Assembly: GCA_964542645.1 (NCBI GenBank)
Contig: CAZIUG010000015.1
Coordinates: 372,001-436,000 of the forward strand
DNA from: Moanibacter sp964542645
Lineage (GTDB): Bacteria; Verrucomicrobiota; Verrucomicrobiia; Opitutales; UBA2987
Direction: 5' to 3'
Length of the DNA stretch: 64,000 nt
The first letter of the stretch is position 1. Every line of letters starts with the position of its first letter. The position numbers were made by a program, and so were the translations under genes. Below, in pieces: positions 54,173-63,431 of the stretch. The notes beneath the pieces are model-generated. The model searched no databases, was not told the origin of the DNA, and was given only the letters and a program-made list of their open reading frames with translations.

Positions 54173-54949
54173 CTACCAATTCGTATCTTGCCCAAAATCC
54201 CGTATATCGATTCGAGCCATACTGGCGTGCCCTAGTTCGAGGAGAAGACCGTCAGCCTCCTTCCTTCGGTCAAAAATTGGTTGATCAAGCTGTCGGGCAT
54301 GCGAAAATACACCATCGTAATCGTCAAAATATGAACCGTAAAAAGTATGGCCAATTTTGGCTTTTTTTATTTCACAATTGTCCGCCGGACGGGAGGGAAA
54401 GTTGAAATTCCAAGTTACTGGATCTTTCGGAAAGTCGGCACGGATTGAAAGAAGATCGTAGGCATCGCTAATAAATTCCCTCAACCGTGGGTACAAGCGA
54501 ACACCAGCGTCCTCGGGAATCTCCCGATGCTCGTTCCAATATCTGTAGACATCTCTCGCCACTTCCTGAGAAAATGCAACACCTGGCACACCTGCTATGT
54601 TGGCCTCTAAACACGCCCCCACTGTACCCGATGATAGGACATAGCCCAACCCGGTGTTTTTTCCTATATTGATTCCAGACACAACAAAATCAGGCTTCTT
54701 TTCGAAAAGATGATATATCCCGAAGTTTACACAGTCGGCAGGGCTACCGCTGAAACAGTGAACTTCCTCCCCCTCGATCTCTACTGAAGTCTGACTAAGC
54801 TCACCTTGACGAGTCATCCTCTTCCCCATCCAACTCTGCTCATTGCTTGGTACAACTACCGTGAGCTCCCCCCAACTCCGCGCACAGCGAATCGCTATCC
54901 TTAGGAAAGGCGAGTCAGGACCGTCATCGTTAGTCAGAAGGATTTGCAT
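54173..54949 (-). CDS. surE: 5'/3'-nucleotidase SurE
   Basis: A 258-residue SurE, a metal-dependent nucleoside-monophosphate phosphatase of stress survival. The metal-binding LLTNDDGPDSP opens the chain. PSNEQSWMGKRMT, SGSPADCVNFGIY, VSGINIGKNTGLGYVLSSGTVGA (seen as several short motifs) and GVAFS follow. Length is typical. It is upstream of the DUF4212/symporter pair (110-base gap) and may be its own transcript. Confidence 0.93.
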   Translation of the reverse strand: MQILLTNDDGPDSPFLRIAIRCARSWGELTVVVPSNEQSWMGKRMTRQGELSQTSVEIEGEEVHCFSGSPADCVNFGIYHLFEKKPDFVVSGINIGKNTGLGYVLSSGTVGACLEANIAGVPGVAFSQEVARDVYRYWNEHREIPEDAGVRLYPRLREFISDAYDLLSIRADFPKDPVTWNFNFPSRPADNCEIKKAKIGHTFYGSYFDDYDGVFSHARQLDQPIFDRRKEADGLLLELGHASMARIDIRDFGQDTNW

Positions 54950-55063
54950 TCAAATATAGCTACGGATTGTCGGATCCACGACAGAAAATAGTCAAGAATT
55001 TGATACCACTACCTAATCAATGCCCATGCTACGAACAATTCAATACCGAAGATTAGCCGATTC

Positions 55064-55912
55064 CTAGGTGGTCCGTTTTAAAGCCCTATTCCAAGATTTT
55101 AAAACTTCTCGACGACAAACCTTTAAATCGTTGAAAACATCGGGGAAACAACTCAACCCATAGCCAATCGGCGGCCCAAGTTCAGGAACCACCCACAGTG
55201 AGTTGCCCGGCCGTGGCCCGGCCAACCAACAATCGAACATAGCGTCAACATAAGGAATCCAATCTTTAAATTCCGGGCTCAGCCTACCCTTTCCATTGGT
55301 CACCGGAACCTGGCAATGGTGACCATTGAAGGGCCGCATATGAAACTGTTGAGAAAGTTGGATTAACCGTCTGCGTACAACCAACCGCTCCACATAGTTG
55401 TCCGGATTCAGATGCTTAACTACTGCAAAGTGTGAATGGTCCCAACAGACTGGAAGATCTTTCCCTGTCTCCCTCTTGTAGCCATCGATGATCGCGAAGG
55501 ACTTCTCTGGCGTTTCTGTGGCGGTATCTCGGTGAATTTCGATATGCGAGTTAATCCCTAACTTCTCACTCTCCCGCATTACTGCGACTACAATACGCAC
55601 AGCCCTTTCTGTCCGCGTATCATGATCACCTGGCTGGATATTGATCATAGGTGAGCCAGCTTCGGCAATGGATGTCAACTTAGGTCTAATCTCCTTGATA
55701 CCGCCTATATCTTCATAGGCCAAAACTGGTATCTTATGTCTCATACTCGCAGCCAATACACCCGGTGTTGACAAACGCCCGCCGAACGCCTTGAAACCAG
55801 CCGCCTTCAGCTCACTTACTTTGCGCTCTATAGACCACTCCCGTTTCGCACTTGGGTACCCCGTGAGCGGCCAAGTCGGACCAGCGAGAATAAGCTTGGG
55901 TTTTATTTTCAT
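55064..55912 (-). CDS. Sugar-isomerase-like TIM barrel (AP-endonuclease 2 family)
   Basis: A 282-residue protein from ATG 55912, or 300 from an upstream GTG (55966). The shorter start is preferred because the barrel begins with PKLILAGPTWPLTG just after it. Metal-type residues are recognisable: Glu and His in INSHIEIHRD, Asp and His in VCWDHSHF, His in FNGHHCQVP and Glu in WVVPELGP. The first three agree with a functional isomerase or epimerase. A proline-rich KGRLSPEFKDW loop replaces the common PGxGD loop. Substrate unknown; it is divergent from the CoA-ligase/thiolase unit. Confidence 0.78.
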   Translation of the reverse strand: MKIKPKLILAGPTWPLTGYPSAKREWSIERKVSELKAAGFKAFGGRLSTPGVLAASMRHKIPVLAYEDIGGIKEIRPKLTSIAEAGSPMINIQPGDHDTRTERAVRIVVAVMRESEKLGINSHIEIHRDTATETPEKSFAIIDGYKRETGKDLPVCWDHSHFAVVKHLNPDNYVERLVVRRRLIQLSQQFHMRPFNGHHCQVPVTNGKGRLSPEFKDWIPYVDAMFDCWLAGPRPGNSLWVVPELGPPIGYGLSCFPDVFNDLKVCRREVLKSWNRALKRTT

Positions 55913-56487
55913 ATCAGTACTCGGGCTAAAAGAATTCGTTGCAAGCTCCTGTTTCCCTTCAACCACAGTGAGGTTGAATTTCAGAATCTAACACAAGTCA
56001 AGCTATGGTCTCAAAAGAAAGAGTACCAAGAGCCGGTTAAAATGCTTGCGTAGTCAAGCATGGGATACTCTCTCATTCCAGTCCCAATCGTAATACAACC
56101 TGCAGGGAAAAACACAAGAATCTCCTCAATCAAACAAGATTAACAAAAACCATGATCCAAACAGTTTATCAGGGTTCCGCTACAATTAATCTCTCTTAAT
56201 TAGGGAAAGCCATATGTCCGAAGACATATTCAGACGGTCTAGTAAGGATAAAATGGCAAGGCAAAGCAACTGAGATTTCACCCTAACGTCTCTTTCATTA
56301 GCGTGTGCCTTAAGTCACTTGGCATTTGGAGAAATAAACTAGCTAGCATATTTCCTGAAAAGAGCGAGGATTCAGCCCGCAAGGACATAAAGTTTTGATC
56401 CCATTCGGAAAGAACAGAGCTCCGATTTGCTTGCATTTATTTCCATTTATTTCTCCGATACCATCAGTAACCATTCACTAATCCCCC
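55913..56487. other. Divergent intergenic region
   Basis: About 575 bases separate the barrel gene from the CoA-ligase gene. No coding frame convinces. A perfect 7-base hairpin (56212-56229) is the only structured element seen; both promoters must lie in this region but cannot be fixed confidently. Confidence 0.45.
56212..56229. repeat. Small perfect inverted repeat in the divergent region
   Basis: ATATGTC (56212-56218) and GACATAT (56223-56229) surround a CGAA loop. It may be an operator or an RNA hairpin. It is about 260 bases before the CoA-ligase start. Confidence 0.35.
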
Positions 56488-56493
56488 GTGAAT

Positions 56494-58467
56494 ATGGGAC
56501 ACCAGACACCATCAGACGACAACAAATTCCAATGGTTCGACTTCATCGCAGAAGTCATGGCAAATCCCTCAATCCCTTTCAATCATCACTGGTTGAAATT
56601 TCAACAAATCTTCGAGAGGCAGGCCCCACCCGATGGACCTCCCCCCGTCTGGCATCCCCGAGAACAGGAAGTCTCTTCAAGCAACCTTGCCCAGATAATG
56701 TTAGATCTCGGGATAGACAATTATTCAGACCTTCATGCTTGGTCCATCGATAACCGTCCTGCCTTTTGGCAGTATGTCATTCAGCATCTCGGCATAATCT
56801 TTTCGAAACCACCGGACCGTATACTCGATCTAACTAATGGAGTGAGTAACCCTCGCTGGCTTCCCGGTGCAGAAATGAATATTATCGACAGCTGTTTCCA
56901 AGTACCAGGAGACAAGACCGCAATCGTTTCTGGTAAGGAGGGATCATCAGATCTAACCGTTATCACCTACGGGGAGCTGGAATCTCTGGTCAATCGATTC
57001 GCCAACGGACTGAGCGACCATGGCTTCGTGAAAGGCGATGTCATCGGAATTTACATGCCCATGACGATGCCTTGTGTCGCGGCATATTTGGGCACCGTCC
57101 GTTCCGGCTGCCAGGTCGTTTCTATTGCCGATAGCTTTTCCCCTGACGAAGTCCGGACTCGTATGGAAATCGCTGAAGCCAAAGTTATCCTAACAGTCGA
57201 TCAATATTTTAGGGCGGGCCGACATATCCGGCTCTACGATAAGGTGAAAGAAGCTGGAATCAAACGAGCCATCGTAATCGAAGGAGATAGAAAAGTAGAA
57301 CTCAAAGAAGACGATATTATCTGGGAAGACTTTCTCTCCAAAGAAACCTCCTTCACATCCGTAACGGGCGATCCCTACCAACATTCGAACATCTTATTCT
57401 CTTCCGGCACCACCGGAACGCCTAAGGCGATACCATGGACCCATCTCACACCACTCAAATGTGCCATGGACGGCCATTTTCATGGAGATCTTAAACCCAA
57501 TGATATAGCCAGCTGGCCCTCTAATATCGGCTGGATGATGGGCCCCTGGCTTATTTATGCGTCACTCCTCAATCACGCCGCGATGGCACTCTTCGAGGGG
57601 GCTCCTATTGGTCCTGCCTTCACACATTTCGTTGAGAAAGCTAGGGTTTCTTTTCTCGGCGTTGTTCCCTCGCTCGTTCGCACCTGGCGGACACAGCGGG
57701 CAATAGAGGATGCGGACTGGACAGGAATTCGAATATTTGCTTCTACCGGTGAGCCATCGAACCGTGAAGACTATCTATGGCTAATGAGCAAGACCGGATA
57801 TCGCGCGCCAGTAATTGAGTACCTTGGCGGAACCGAGATAGGCGGTGGACATATAACGGGATCAGTGGTCCATCCAGCATCTCCCGCTACTTTCACAACT
57901 CCCTCACTTGGACTTGATTTTGTCATCCTCGACGATAAAGGCCAACCAGTTGGAGAGAATGAAACAGGAGAACTCTATCTTATCCCACCTTCCATTGGGC
58001 TATCGCAAACCCTGCTGAATAAGAATCACGAAGAGGAATACTACACGGGTTGTCCAACCGGCCCAAACGGAGAAGTACTCAGACGGCATGGTGACACAAT
58101 TACTCGTCTCTCAAAAGGGTTCTTCAGAGCCCAAGGTCGATCTGATGACACCATGAATCTGAGTGGTATAAAAGTTAGCTCCCTTGAGCTTGAAGGGATT
58201 CTCGACACTCACGATTCGGTTTACCAGAGCGCTGCTGTCGCAGTGCAACCTGGTGGAGAGGGAGCTGAGATATTAGTAATATTTGCCGTCCTTAGAGTGA
58301 TAAGAGATTGCAAAGCCCTCCAAGGAGAACTGCAGACTCTGATTGGGAAATATCTCAACCCACTTTTTAGAATTCACGATCTTGTCATCGTCGATAATCT
58401 ACCACGTACTGAATCCAACAAAATAACGCGCCGCTCCCTCCGAGCCCAATATCTTTTAAATAAATGA
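56494..58467 (+). CDS. Acetoacetyl-CoA synthetase-like AMP-forming ligase
   Basis: A 657-residue ANL enzyme. An N-terminal acetyl/acetoacetyl-CoA-synthetase domain (about 30-100, HWLKFQQIFERQAP) precedes the large adenylation domain with LFSSGTTGTPKAIPW near residue 300, EYLGGTEIGGG near 445 and FFRAQGRSDDTMNLSGIKVS near 540. A C-terminal lid with PRTESNKITRRSLR carries the catalytic lysine. It activates a short oxo- or hydroxy-acid to its CoA ester. A GTG two codons earlier (56488) is an alternative start. The thiolase gene follows codirectionally after 58 bases. Confidence 0.85.
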   Translation: MGHQTPSDDNKFQWFDFIAEVMANPSIPFNHHWLKFQQIFERQAPPDGPPPVWHPREQEVSSSNLAQIMLDLGIDNYSDLHAWSIDNRPAFWQYVIQHLGIIFSKPPDRILDLTNGVSNPRWLPGAEMNIIDSCFQVPGDKTAIVSGKEGSSDLTVITYGELESLVNRFANGLSDHGFVKGDVIGIYMPMTMPCVAAYLGTVRSGCQVVSIADSFSPDEVRTRMEIAEAKVILTVDQYFRAGRHIRLYDKVKEAGIKRAIVIEGDRKVELKEDDIIWEDFLSKETSFTSVTGDPYQHSNILFSSGTTGTPKAIPWTHLTPLKCAMDGHFHGDLKPNDIASWPSNIGWMMGPWLIYASLLNHAAMALFEGAPIGPAFTHFVEKARVSFLGVVPSLVRTWRTQRAIEDADWTGIRIFASTGEPSNREDYLWLMSKTGYRAPVIEYLGGTEIGGGHITGSVVHPASPATFTTPSLGLDFVILDDKGQPVGENETGELYLIPPSIGLSQTLLNKNHEEEYYTGCPTGPNGEVLRRHGDTITRLSKGFFRAQGRSDDTMNLSGIKVSSLELEGILDTHDSVYQSAAVAVQPGGEGAEILVIFAVLRVIRDCKALQGELQTLIGKYLNPLFRIHDLVIVDNLPRTESNKITRRSLRAQYLLNK

Positions 58468-58525
58468 TCTTTTCCCCCGCACTTCATTCGCTTCAAATGC
58501 TTCGGAATTACAAAATCTATTGAGA

Positions 58526-59662
58526 ATGACCCAAAGACGTGTAGCCATTGTAGCCGGAGGTCGAACCCCTTTTGTTAAATCCGGAAAGACCTTCAAAAAT
58601 CTCAGCCCGTTGGCGTTAGCCAAGCATACCGTCAATGGTTTGATCGAACGTCATCAAGTTATCCCAGATAAAATAGAAGCTATCTCCGTCGGAGTCGTTG
58701 TGCCGGAACCAGGAAAACCTAATCTTGCTCGCGAGGTTGTTTTGGAAACAGGTCTTCCGGCCTCGATTGAAGCACAGACCGTTTCCTCCTATTGCATCTC
58801 CGGTCTGCGGTCAATTACCATCATCGCCGACGCTATTGCATCGGGAAGAATCAATGCTGGCATTGCGGCAGGGGTAGAATCACTCTCCCAATCTGACATC
58901 AACTACTTTAAGGAACCGAGTTCCGGGCTACTGATGGGAGAACACATGGAACTTACCATAAAAGATTGGGGAATACCCCGAGTAGACCAAGATAGACTCG
59001 CTCTCAACAGCCACCGCAATGCAATCGAGTCCAGGGAACACCTTGCTGAGCAGATCTTTCCACTACTTGGAGAAGAGTCTGATTCAGGACCGAGGACAGA
59101 CACCTCTTTGGAGGCCTTGACTGAGCTTCAGCCTGCCTTTGGAGAAGCTGGAACTCTCACCGCAGGTAATTCATCTCCAGTTTCCGATGGTGCCGCTGCG
59201 GTACTTCTCATGAGCGAAGAACGGGCGTCTTTAGAACAAAGAGTACCTCTCGCCTTTATCCGTGGAATGGAATATAGTGCCCTCCATCCTAGAGAAGGGT
59301 TGTTTATGGCCCCAGCTTTAGCCGTACCGCGTCTCTTAAAGCACACGGGTCTCAAGCTCTCAGATATTGATTTAATTGAAATACATGAAGCCTTCGCAGC
59401 AGTCCCATTAGCTAATGCAAGAGCCTGGGAACAGGGCTGGAAAGAAGCACCTACCGGACGAATAGATTGGGATAGGGTCAATGTATGTGGTAGTTCCATA
59501 GCTGTCGGTCATCCCTGGTCTGCAACTGGAGGGCGCATCGTTACAACCGTCGCTTACGAAATGACGAGAAGGGACGTAAAATACGGCCTTATCAGTATCT
59601 GTGCCGCCGGCGCAATGGCCGGAGCGTTCCTACTAGAGCGCAACCAAAATCCACCCCGATAA
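58526..59662 (+). CDS. Thiolase family protein (acetyl-CoA acetyltransferase-like)
   Basis: A 378-residue thiolase. The nucleophilic cysteine is C90 in SSYCISGLRS. HEAFAAVPLAN, the GSSIAVGHPWSATGGR histidine and the second cysteine in SICAAGAMAG complete the active site. Motifs NSSPVSDGAAAVLLM and GKPNLAREV are typical. It cleaves or forms 3-oxoacyl-CoA. With the preceding ligase it could activate and split acetoacetate or a similar 3-oxoacid. ATG at 58526 is preferred over a TTG two codons earlier. Confidence 0.92.
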   Translation: MTQRRVAIVAGGRTPFVKSGKTFKNLSPLALAKHTVNGLIERHQVIPDKIEAISVGVVVPEPGKPNLAREVVLETGLPASIEAQTVSSYCISGLRSITIIADAIASGRINAGIAAGVESLSQSDINYFKEPSSGLLMGEHMELTIKDWGIPRVDQDRLALNSHRNAIESREHLAEQIFPLLGEESDSGPRTDTSLEALTELQPAFGEAGTLTAGNSSPVSDGAAAVLLMSEERASLEQRVPLAFIRGMEYSALHPREGLFMAPALAVPRLLKHTGLKLSDIDLIEIHEAFAAVPLANARAWEQGWKEAPTGRIDWDRVNVCGSSIAVGHPWSATGGRIVTTVAYEMTRRDVKYGLISICAAGAMAGAFLLERNQNPPR

Positions 59663-60106
59663 ATTCAAATCTTATTTGGATAACTTTCCTCATAAAAACC
59701 ATCTACCCATTAGATGGGGAGGGTTATTCAATAGACCTATATATTCTGGAAAGTGAGGGAATTCAGCGATTCAACGAAACTTCTGAAGAGCTGATCCAGG
59801 ACAATCTAAAGGCGAGTCGTCATATACGGGGGATCACTGTGAGATTTTCTGAAAACGAGACATTCTCTCCTCGTTACTGCTAAATAAACCGTCTCTAGAC
59901 AGTGGATCAACCTCTCTCAGGGGACTACCGCTCATCTTAAGCATCCAAACAATTATGCAATCACGAATTCACCAGAAATTTTGTTAAATGGTTTAGCATG
60001 CTACTATACGTTAGGCCTTGGCCTGTAGCTAGCAGTCTAACTAGTTTATTCTTGCTTTAAAGCTTTAAAAAAAGTCCTTTTACTCCCGCTGAATGTTAAT
60101 GCCGCT
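59663..60106. other. Intergenic region after the thiolase gene
   Basis: This 444-base gap precedes the second Gfo/Idh gene. It has a small hairpin near its start (59699-59717). An open frame without a usable start codon runs through about 59665-59883 but shows no family resemblance. Nothing else is recognised. Confidence 0.45.
59699..59717 (+). terminator. Possible terminator hairpin after the thiolase gene
   Basis: CCATCTA (59699-59705) and TAGATGG (59711-59717) form a perfect 7-base stem with a CCCAT loop, 37 bases after the stop. No T-run follows, so the call is tentative. Confidence 0.35.
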
Positions 60107-61201
60107 ATGTCCTACAGAATGATCCAGGTGGGCACCGGGGGCCGGGGTAAAGCCTGGACCAGCCAGATCCTTCCCCCGAATATCGAGGACGAACTTATCG
60201 AGGTTGTCGCTGCGGTCGATATAAACCCAAAAATGCTGTGCAATGCCCAGGACGATCTCGGCTTGAGCACTGAGAAATGTTACACCGACATTCATCGTGC
60301 CTTCGACGAAAACACTGCCGACTTTTGTACGATTGTAGTTCCACCCGAGTTCCACGAGAATGTGGTAGATTTAGCATTAGAACATGGAATGCACATTCTA
60401 TCTGAAAAACCGATTTCGGATACCATGTCTGGTTCCATCCGCATCGCCAAAAAAGTTAAAGAGCAAGGAATAAAAATGGGGGTGACTATGAGTCACCGAT
60501 TCGATCAGGATAAAACAACTCTCCGAGAAGAACTCCGGTCCGGGCTCCACGGCAACCTTGATTACCTCGTTTGCCGCTTTACCTGTAACTGTAGAAAATA
60601 CGGAGCCTGGGGAGCAAAGTTTCGCCATGAAATCAAAGACGTACTCATGATCGAGGGATCAGTCCATCACCTTGATATCCTCGCCGATATGGCGGGCTCC
60701 AAGTGCGATACAATTTATGCCCAAACCTGGAATCCTAAGTGGGGAGATTACGGAGGAGACTCCCAGGCTTTAGTGACTATGCAGATGGAAAACGGGACCC
60801 GCGCAATTTACGAAGGCGCCAAAACCAACGCCAAAGGGTTGAACGGGTGGGGCCAAGAATATATTAGAGCGGAATGTGAAGAAGCAACACTCATCATGAA
60901 TTGCCGCCGAATCGAAAGATTTCCCTTCGACCCATCTAATACCCTAGCTAACAAGAAGGAAGGTGAAGGCCAAGAAATCCCCCTAATCGAACATCGTAAG
61001 TGGAAAGACACCTGGCTGGTGGAGAAATTTGTGCATTGGCTTGACGGAGGGGAACCGATGGAGACCAATGTCGAAGATAATCTGCAGTCAGTTGCTCTTA
61101 TTTTCTCGGCCATCGAAAGCAGCCAGACCGGGCAGCCAGTTAAAGTCCAAGAGTTCCTTGCAAATGCGGTAGGAGAGATTGAAGATCTAGGTAATTCGTA
61201 G
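60107..61201 (+). CDS. Gfo/Idh/MocA family oxidoreductase
   Basis: A 364-residue NAD(P)-dependent oxidoreductase with Rossmann motif GTGGRG (9-14), conserved E100-K101-P102 and the substrate-side SHRFDQDKTTL and MIEGSVHHLDILADM segments, the latter with the family histidine. It presumably oxidises or reduces a sugar or cyclitol derivative. It starts a codirectional group with the PhyH dioxygenase and the SDR gene (gaps of 181 and 169 bases), so they may be jointly controlled but are not tightly packed. Confidence 0.9.
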   Translation: MSYRMIQVGTGGRGKAWTSQILPPNIEDELIEVVAAVDINPKMLCNAQDDLGLSTEKCYTDIHRAFDENTADFCTIVVPPEFHENVVDLALEHGMHILSEKPISDTMSGSIRIAKKVKEQGIKMGVTMSHRFDQDKTTLREELRSGLHGNLDYLVCRFTCNCRKYGAWGAKFRHEIKDVLMIEGSVHHLDILADMAGSKCDTIYAQTWNPKWGDYGGDSQALVTMQMENGTRAIYEGAKTNAKGLNGWGQEYIRAECEEATLIMNCRRIERFPFDPSNTLANKKEGEGQEIPLIEHRKWKDTWLVEKFVHWLDGGEPMETNVEDNLQSVALIFSAIESSQTGQPVKVQEFLANAVGEIEDLGNS

Positions 61202-61382
61202 AAATTCCTATACTCGACATCCATCCATCTCATCGCGATTTAATCGGAACTTGGCGGGATCTCTTGTTTCAATACTCTGTTAGTCAAACCTCGACCCTGG
61301 GTTTCGTAGATAAAATCTAGTTCACTTGTTTTTCCATCCTGATTCCACTAAAATAAAGCTCTCTGAGTATATCTGTCACGTT

Positions 61383-62210
61383 ATGTCACAACACTTCAAA
61401 TCCAACTGCACTCTAAACCCTGAAAGGATTGGGAATTTAGTAGAAACCTTTAATCGCGATGGCTTCCTTTTCCTAGAAAATGTTCTCACTGAAGACCATG
61501 TTGCCCAATTAAAAACAGACCTTGATTGGTCTTTGGAAAACCTCAGCTCTATTGATGAAGACCCAGAAGGCAAAGTTAGCAGTCGGAAATCAACGTATAA
61601 CACCTTGCTCTGTCACCGAATGTTTGAACACAGTCCTGCCAATTTGAATCTGTTCGACCTCGAGCCTATCGCCAGTTTAGCCGAAGCATTAGTGGCACCT
61701 ACTTGTCACGTTATTCACAACAACTCGTTCATTACTCGACCGGGAGGCGGAATCACAAAATGGCACCAAGACGATCCGCCTCACATGATCGTAACACATG
61801 GGCACCCACCGACTAACATTCAACTGCCTGTCCTTGCGTTCACCTGCAACTACTACCTGACTGATGTCACTAAGGTCGAGCACGGTGGCACAGAAACAAT
61901 TCCGGGTTCCCATCTCTTTGGAGCCGACGTTAGAGAAATCGACGTCGACGCTGAATACTCAGATCAAGTCCGATACAATTTGGGGAAAGCAGGAAGTGTC
62001 ATAATGTTCAACAACCAAGTATGGCACCGAGGCGGTCCCAATCACAGCAAACGTACGCGCTTTATAACCCAAGTCACTTACGGCCGCCGCCTGATCGGAC
62101 ACAAATACGCACCTTTTATGAATTACACCATGCCGGAACACGTCTACAAGAACGCAAATCCCAGACTTAAACGACTGCTTGGCTTCCTTCCCAGGGGAGC
62201 GTATGGGTAA
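61383..62210 (+). CDS. Phytanoyl-CoA dioxygenase family protein
   Basis: A 275-residue Fe(II)/2-oxoglutarate dioxygenase. The first two iron ligands are H128 and D130 in KWHQDDPP, the third is H215 in VWHRGGPNHS, and R224 or R226 is placed to bind 2-oxoglutarate. The opening FNRDGFLFLENVL is typical. Start set at ATG 61383; an upstream TTG (61326) would add 19 residues without family character. Unlike the window's other PhyH protein it has no extra C-terminal domain. Substrate unknown; hydroxylation of a small molecule made or used by the adjacent dehydrogenases is plausible. Confidence 0.9.
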   Translation: MSQHFKSNCTLNPERIGNLVETFNRDGFLFLENVLTEDHVAQLKTDLDWSLENLSSIDEDPEGKVSSRKSTYNTLLCHRMFEHSPANLNLFDLEPIASLAEALVAPTCHVIHNNSFITRPGGGITKWHQDDPPHMIVTHGHPPTNIQLPVLAFTCNYYLTDVTKVEHGGTETIPGSHLFGADVREIDVDAEYSDQVRYNLGKAGSVIMFNNQVWHRGGPNHSKRTRFITQVTYGRRLIGHKYAPFMNYTMPEHVYKNANPRLKRLLGFLPRGAYG

Positions 62211-62379
62211 TTTAGGTTCCCACGGTCCGGCAAGCGGAATTAGGCATTTATCGTCGAAACATACGAACCAGGATTTGACACATAATTTTAGCATTCAGGA
62301 AATCTCAAAGATTGGGAACTACGATCAGACGGACCGAAAGTAAGTATGACAGGTCCTATAGATTACCAGATCTATAAAC

Positions 62380-63189
62380 ATGAAACAACTATTGGACAAA
62401 GTCATAATTGTCACTGGCAGCACTACGGGTATTGGTAAAGCGATTGCTCGGAAATGTGTAGAAGAAGGAGCAAAAATCATTGTCTCTGGGCGAGATCGTA
62501 AGAGAGGAGAGGAGGTGGTGCGTGAGTTAGGAGGAGCGGTAACGCTTCACATTGACGATCTTACCGACCCTTCTACTGGTAGTCGGCTTGTGCAAACGGC
62601 GCTGAAGGCCTACGGCAAGATAGATGGGATTGTCAATAATGCTGCCTGGGTTATCAGAAGTAATCTAGAAACAACCAACGTCGATCTCTTCGATCGGGTC
62701 ATGTCCATCAACGTCCGAGCACCTCTCTTCTTAGTCAAAGCAGCGATGCCCGAGTTGATAAAGACTTCAGGCGCCATTATAAACATCGGGTCGGTCAACG
62801 GTTACACAGGAGCCGCCACACAACTCGACTACAGCATTTCAAAGGCAGCACTTATGTGCCTCTCACGCAATCTCGCCAATGCCTACGCACACCAAAAGGT
62901 TCGCATCAACCACCTCAATGTCGGATGGGTTATCACCCCCAATGAAAACAGGTTGAAAATCAAAGAGGGATTTCCAGAGGGTTGGTCCGAGGATCCTCAA
63001 ATTACCGGAACTCCTACTGGCAAAATGACTCAGCCTGAGGAAATCGCCAATCATGCTATTTTCTGGCTCAGCGATGCCAGCCGTCCGATTACAGGAAGCG
63101 TTATGGAACTTGAGCAATATCCATTTATCGGCCGTATTCCTCCGAGCGAAATAGAAAAGGCACTTAAGGAGCCAGTCGAAGCCGGATAA
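62380..63189 (+). CDS. Short-chain dehydrogenase/reductase (SDR)
   Basis: A 269-residue classical SDR. The cofactor loop is TGSTTGIG (12-19), NNAA sits near 86-89, and the catalytic tetrad N111, S138, Y151 and K155 is complete. It acts on alcohol or ketone groups with NAD(P). Substrate loops (GWVITPNENRLK, then a PTGKMTQPEEIANHAIFWLS tail typical of sugar/3-oxo-type SDRs) do not fix the substrate. It follows the PhyH gene codirectionally. Confidence 0.92.
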   Translation: MKQLLDKVIIVTGSTTGIGKAIARKCVEEGAKIIVSGRDRKRGEEVVRELGGAVTLHIDDLTDPSTGSRLVQTALKAYGKIDGIVNNAAWVIRSNLETTNVDLFDRVMSINVRAPLFLVKAAMPELIKTSGAIINIGSVNGYTGAATQLDYSISKAALMCLSRNLANAYAHQKVRINHLNVGWVITPNENRLKIKEGFPEGWSEDPQITGTPTGKMTQPEEIANHAIFWLSDASRPITGSVMELEQYPFIGRIPPSEIEKALKEPVEAG

Positions 63190-63431
63190 GATTCAGATTA
63201 AATCACCGTAGCAATATATCCCTTTAACAGGTAGAGGTAAGCTGGTTTTTCCATCGGCTCTACACTTATTTGATCAATCCTTACAATCGGAACCTGTTTA
63301 GGTCAAAGCCACCCAGGAAGCATTTCCACCCTCCGGTACCTTATTACTCGACTCTATTGTCGGTTGGTTAAATCTCGCACAGCTTCAAGGACAAAAGTAC
63401 CGCCTATTTGTATCCATATTTAACCAAATTC

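Noticed and set aside
59665..59883. An open frame of about 70 codons after the thiolase
   Set aside because: It lacks ATG, GTG or TTG at a useful place and resembles nothing known; open frames of this size occur by chance.
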